Below are positions 62,304-64,000 of a stretch of 64,000 bases of DNA, piece by piece. A program made the position numbers and the translations under genes. Source of the DNA: an uncultured Actinomycetes bacterium (GTDB taxonomy: Bacteria > Actinomycetota > Coriobacteriia > Coriobacteriales > Atopobiaceae); NCBI GenBank assembly GCA_900314645.1, contig OMWB01000011.1, positions 1 to 64,000 on the forward strand, in the 5' to 3' direction. The notes under the pieces are model-generated. The model worked only from the letters and a program-made list of their open reading frames with translations, did not search any database and was not told where the DNA came from. The first letter of the stretch is position 1. Each line of letters opens with the position of its first letter.

Positions 62304-64000
62304 ATGGCAGAGCTGAGAAGCCAGGCCGTTCGCAAGCTCGCACCAGAGGCCGACCCTCTCCGCATGGGCATGGGGTGGACCGTCTCGGAGCTTGCCCTTC
62401 CGCAGGTGATGGTGGCCTCTTCGTTTGGCGACAGCCATCCTGGCTCCGCCCATCTTGACCAGCTGGTGGCAGAGGCATGTCAGGGTGTGCGCGAGGCTCA
62501 TGGGCGCCCGGCACGCTACTTTGCTACCGACATGTGCGATGGCATTGCGCAGGGCCACGACGGCATCAACTACTCCCTGCCGCACCGCGACGCCATGGTC
62601 AACCTTATCGAGGCTCAGGCCTGTGCGAGCGGCTTTGACGGTGGCATCTTCGTGGCCAGTTGCGACAAGTCCATGCCCGCCATGCTCATGAGCATCGGCC
62701 GCCTCAAGGACATGAGTGCCGTGGTGGTGACTGGTGGCGTTATGGAGGCGCAGCTGCTCCCGCAGCGTTTCGTGGTGGACGACCACGCCTGTGCCATCAA
62801 CGAACTGCTTACCCTTGAGCAGATCGGCAAGTTCGCCGCGTGGGAGCAGACGGGTGTCATTCCCACCGAACAGCTGGACTACTACAAGCAGCACGCATGC
62901 CCCAGTTGCGGTGCCTGCTCGTTCATGGGGACGGCCTCGACCATGCAGATCATGGCCGAGGCGCTTGGCCTCGCGCTCCCAGGGAGCACGCTGATGCCCT
63001 CCACCTCAGAAGAGTTGCGGCAGTCCGCGCGCGAGGCAGGGCGCCAGCTGATGTGGCTCATCGAGCACGGCATCACGGCGGCTGACATCGTTGACCAGCG
63101 AAGCTTTGAGAACGCCATCCTGGTGCACGCGGCCATCTCGGGTTCCACCAACGCCACGATGCACATTCCCGCCATCGCGCACGAGTTTGGCTACGAGATG
63201 TCGGCGGAGATCTTCGACCGCATGCATCGCGGTGCCCGCTACCTGCTGAACATTCGCCCTGCGGGTGACTGGCCGGCCCAGTGGTTCTACTATGCCGGCG
63301 GCGTGCCGCGTGTGATGGAAGAGATCAAGGACGTGCTGCACCTGGATGCCCTGACGGTCACGGGCAAGACGCTCGGCGAGAACCTTGAGGAGCTGCGCGC
63401 CTCTGGGTTCTACGAGCACTGCGACGAGCTGCTCGCCAAGCACGCAGAGCAGCTGGGCCGTCCCGTCTCGCGAACCGACATCATCCATACCGCGGCTGAC
63501 GCGAAGGGGACCGACGGCAGCATCGCCATCCTGAAGGGAAACATCGCTCCCGAAGGCTGCGTCATCAAGCACACCGCTTGCCCGAAGAGCATGTTCAAGG
63601 TGACGCTCACGGCCAAGCCGTATGACTCCGAGGAAGCCTGCATTGCCGCCGTGTTGGGTGGCGAGGTCAAGCCGGGTGACGCGGTGTTCATTCGCTATGA
63701 GGGACCCAAGGGATCGGGCATGCCCGAGATGTTCTATACCGGCGAGGCCATCTGCGCTGACCCCGAGCTTGCGTCATCGGTGGCGCTCATCACGGACGGT
63801 CGCTTCTCGGGGGCTTCGCGTGGCCCGGTCATCGGACACGTGTGCCCCGAGGCGGCAGCTGGCGGGCCCATCGCCCTCGTTGAGGAGGGCGACCTCATCG
63901 AGATTGACGTCGAGGCGCGCACGCTGCAGATGGTGGGCGTGCAGGGAAAGCGTCTCACGCCCGAGGAGGTCGATGCGGTGCTCGCCGAGCGCAAGACTCG
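62304..64000 (+). CDS. ilvD: Dihydroxy-acid dehydratase family protein (IlvD/Edd), cut by window end
   Basis: At least 565 residues, open to the window edge. Iron-sulfur ligands are in [10 protein letters not shown] (Cys about 119) and [18 protein letters not shown] (about 195). Family blocks [33 protein letters not shown] and [34 protein letters not shown] are present. IlvD makes branched-chain 2-keto acids; Edd and sugar-acid dehydratases share the fold. The [12 protein letters not shown] block differs slightly from classic IlvD (GGTRGLCIGHIS) and no other ilv gene is adjacent, so a sugar-acid substrate is possible. AAGGAG precedes ATG 62304. Confidence 0.88.
   Translation, partial: MAELRSQAVRKLAPEADPLRMGMGWTVSELALPQVMVASSFGDSHPGSAHLDQLVAEACQGVREAHGRPARYFATDMCDGIAQGHDGINYSLPHRDAMVNLIEAQACASGFDGGIFVASCDKSMPAMLMSIGRLKDMSAVVVTGGVMEAQLLPQRFVVDDHACAINELLTLEQIGKFAAWEQTGVIPTEQLDYYKQHACPSCGACSFMGTASTMQIMAEALGLALPGSTLMPSTSEELRQSAREAGRQLMWLIEHGITAADIVDQRSFENAILVHAAISGSTNATMHIPAIAHEFGYEMSAEIFDRMHRGARYLLNIRPAGDWPAQWFYYAGGVPRVMEEIKDVLHLDALTVTGKTLGENLEELRASGFYEHCDELLAKHAEQLGRPVSRTDIIHTAADAKGTDGSIAILKGNIAPEGCVIKHTACPKSMFKVTLTAKPYDSEEACIAAVLGGEVKPGDAVFIRYEGPKGSGMPEMFYTGEAICADPELASSVALITDGRFSGASRGPVIGHVCPEAAAGGPIALVEEGDLIEIDVEARTLQMVGVQGKRLTPEEVDAVLAERKT

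Overview
The window is about 64 kb of GC-rich, densely packed bacterial chromosome. It starts inside the 3' end of a 5S rRNA gene and ends inside a dehydratase gene. Content suggests a strictly anaerobic or fermentative, Gram-positive-type actinobacterium of the class Coriobacteriia (Olsenella/Atopobium-like). The signs are high GC with actinobacterial-style SecA, RF2 and GroEL, an LCP-family wall enzyme, AdhE, a small rubredoxin, a many-cluster ferredoxin protein, and a TsaB-RimI-TsaD fusion. The taxonomic call is inference from gene content; no 16S sequence is present.

Layout. 1-13 kb: 5S end, a large NTPase/BTAD regulator, then secA-prfB, ftsE-ftsX, rnr, a TPR gene and smpB. 13-15.5 kb: a flavin reductase/rubredoxin pair, tmRNA (ssrA), a duplicated tmRNA 3' end that looks like an integration scar, and a small EF-hand protein. 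15.5-20 kb: a patatin-like lipase (minus strand), rplM-rpsI, a first phosphoglucosamine-mutase-type gene and a HAD phosphatase. 20-31 kb: adhE with a kinase-like partner, then acpS-nnr-alr-udg-tsaE-tsaB/rimI/tsaD. 31-38 kb: a polar amino-acid ABC transporter, an amidohydrolase and glutamine-dependent NAD synthetase. 38-43 kb: groS-groL, a four-cluster ferredoxin-like protein and ychF. 43-46 kb: nagB, a GlmU-type acetyltransferase and a second glmM, as one amino-sugar operon. 46-50 kb: an LCP protein, guaA and a Tat-lipoprotein dipeptidase. 50.8-55.8 kb (minus): a potassium-uptake operon of small ORF, split trkA, trkH, frameshifted kdpD and kdpE. 55.8-64 kb: a LacI regulator, a winged-helix protein, a tandem DJ-1 protein, an MFS transporter, a TelA-like pair, a TetR regulator and an IlvD/Edd dehydratase cut by the window end.

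The most unusual structural signal is a set of seven long inverted repeats, with arms of 18-34 bp, perfect or with one wobble pair. They sit in intergenic gaps, six of them 4-22 bp downstream of a stop codon. Each has its own sequence, most enclose a smaller hairpin, and most lack a T-tract. They coexist with about ten ordinary short-stem, T-tailed terminators, so they look like a second class of 3'-end structure. Other notable points are the duplicated tmRNA 3' end, the split kdpD explained by one missing A in an A-run, 11-bp-phased repeats in front of the potassium operon, two GlmM paralogues, and an RF2 with an altered codon-recognition tripeptide and no programmed frameshift.
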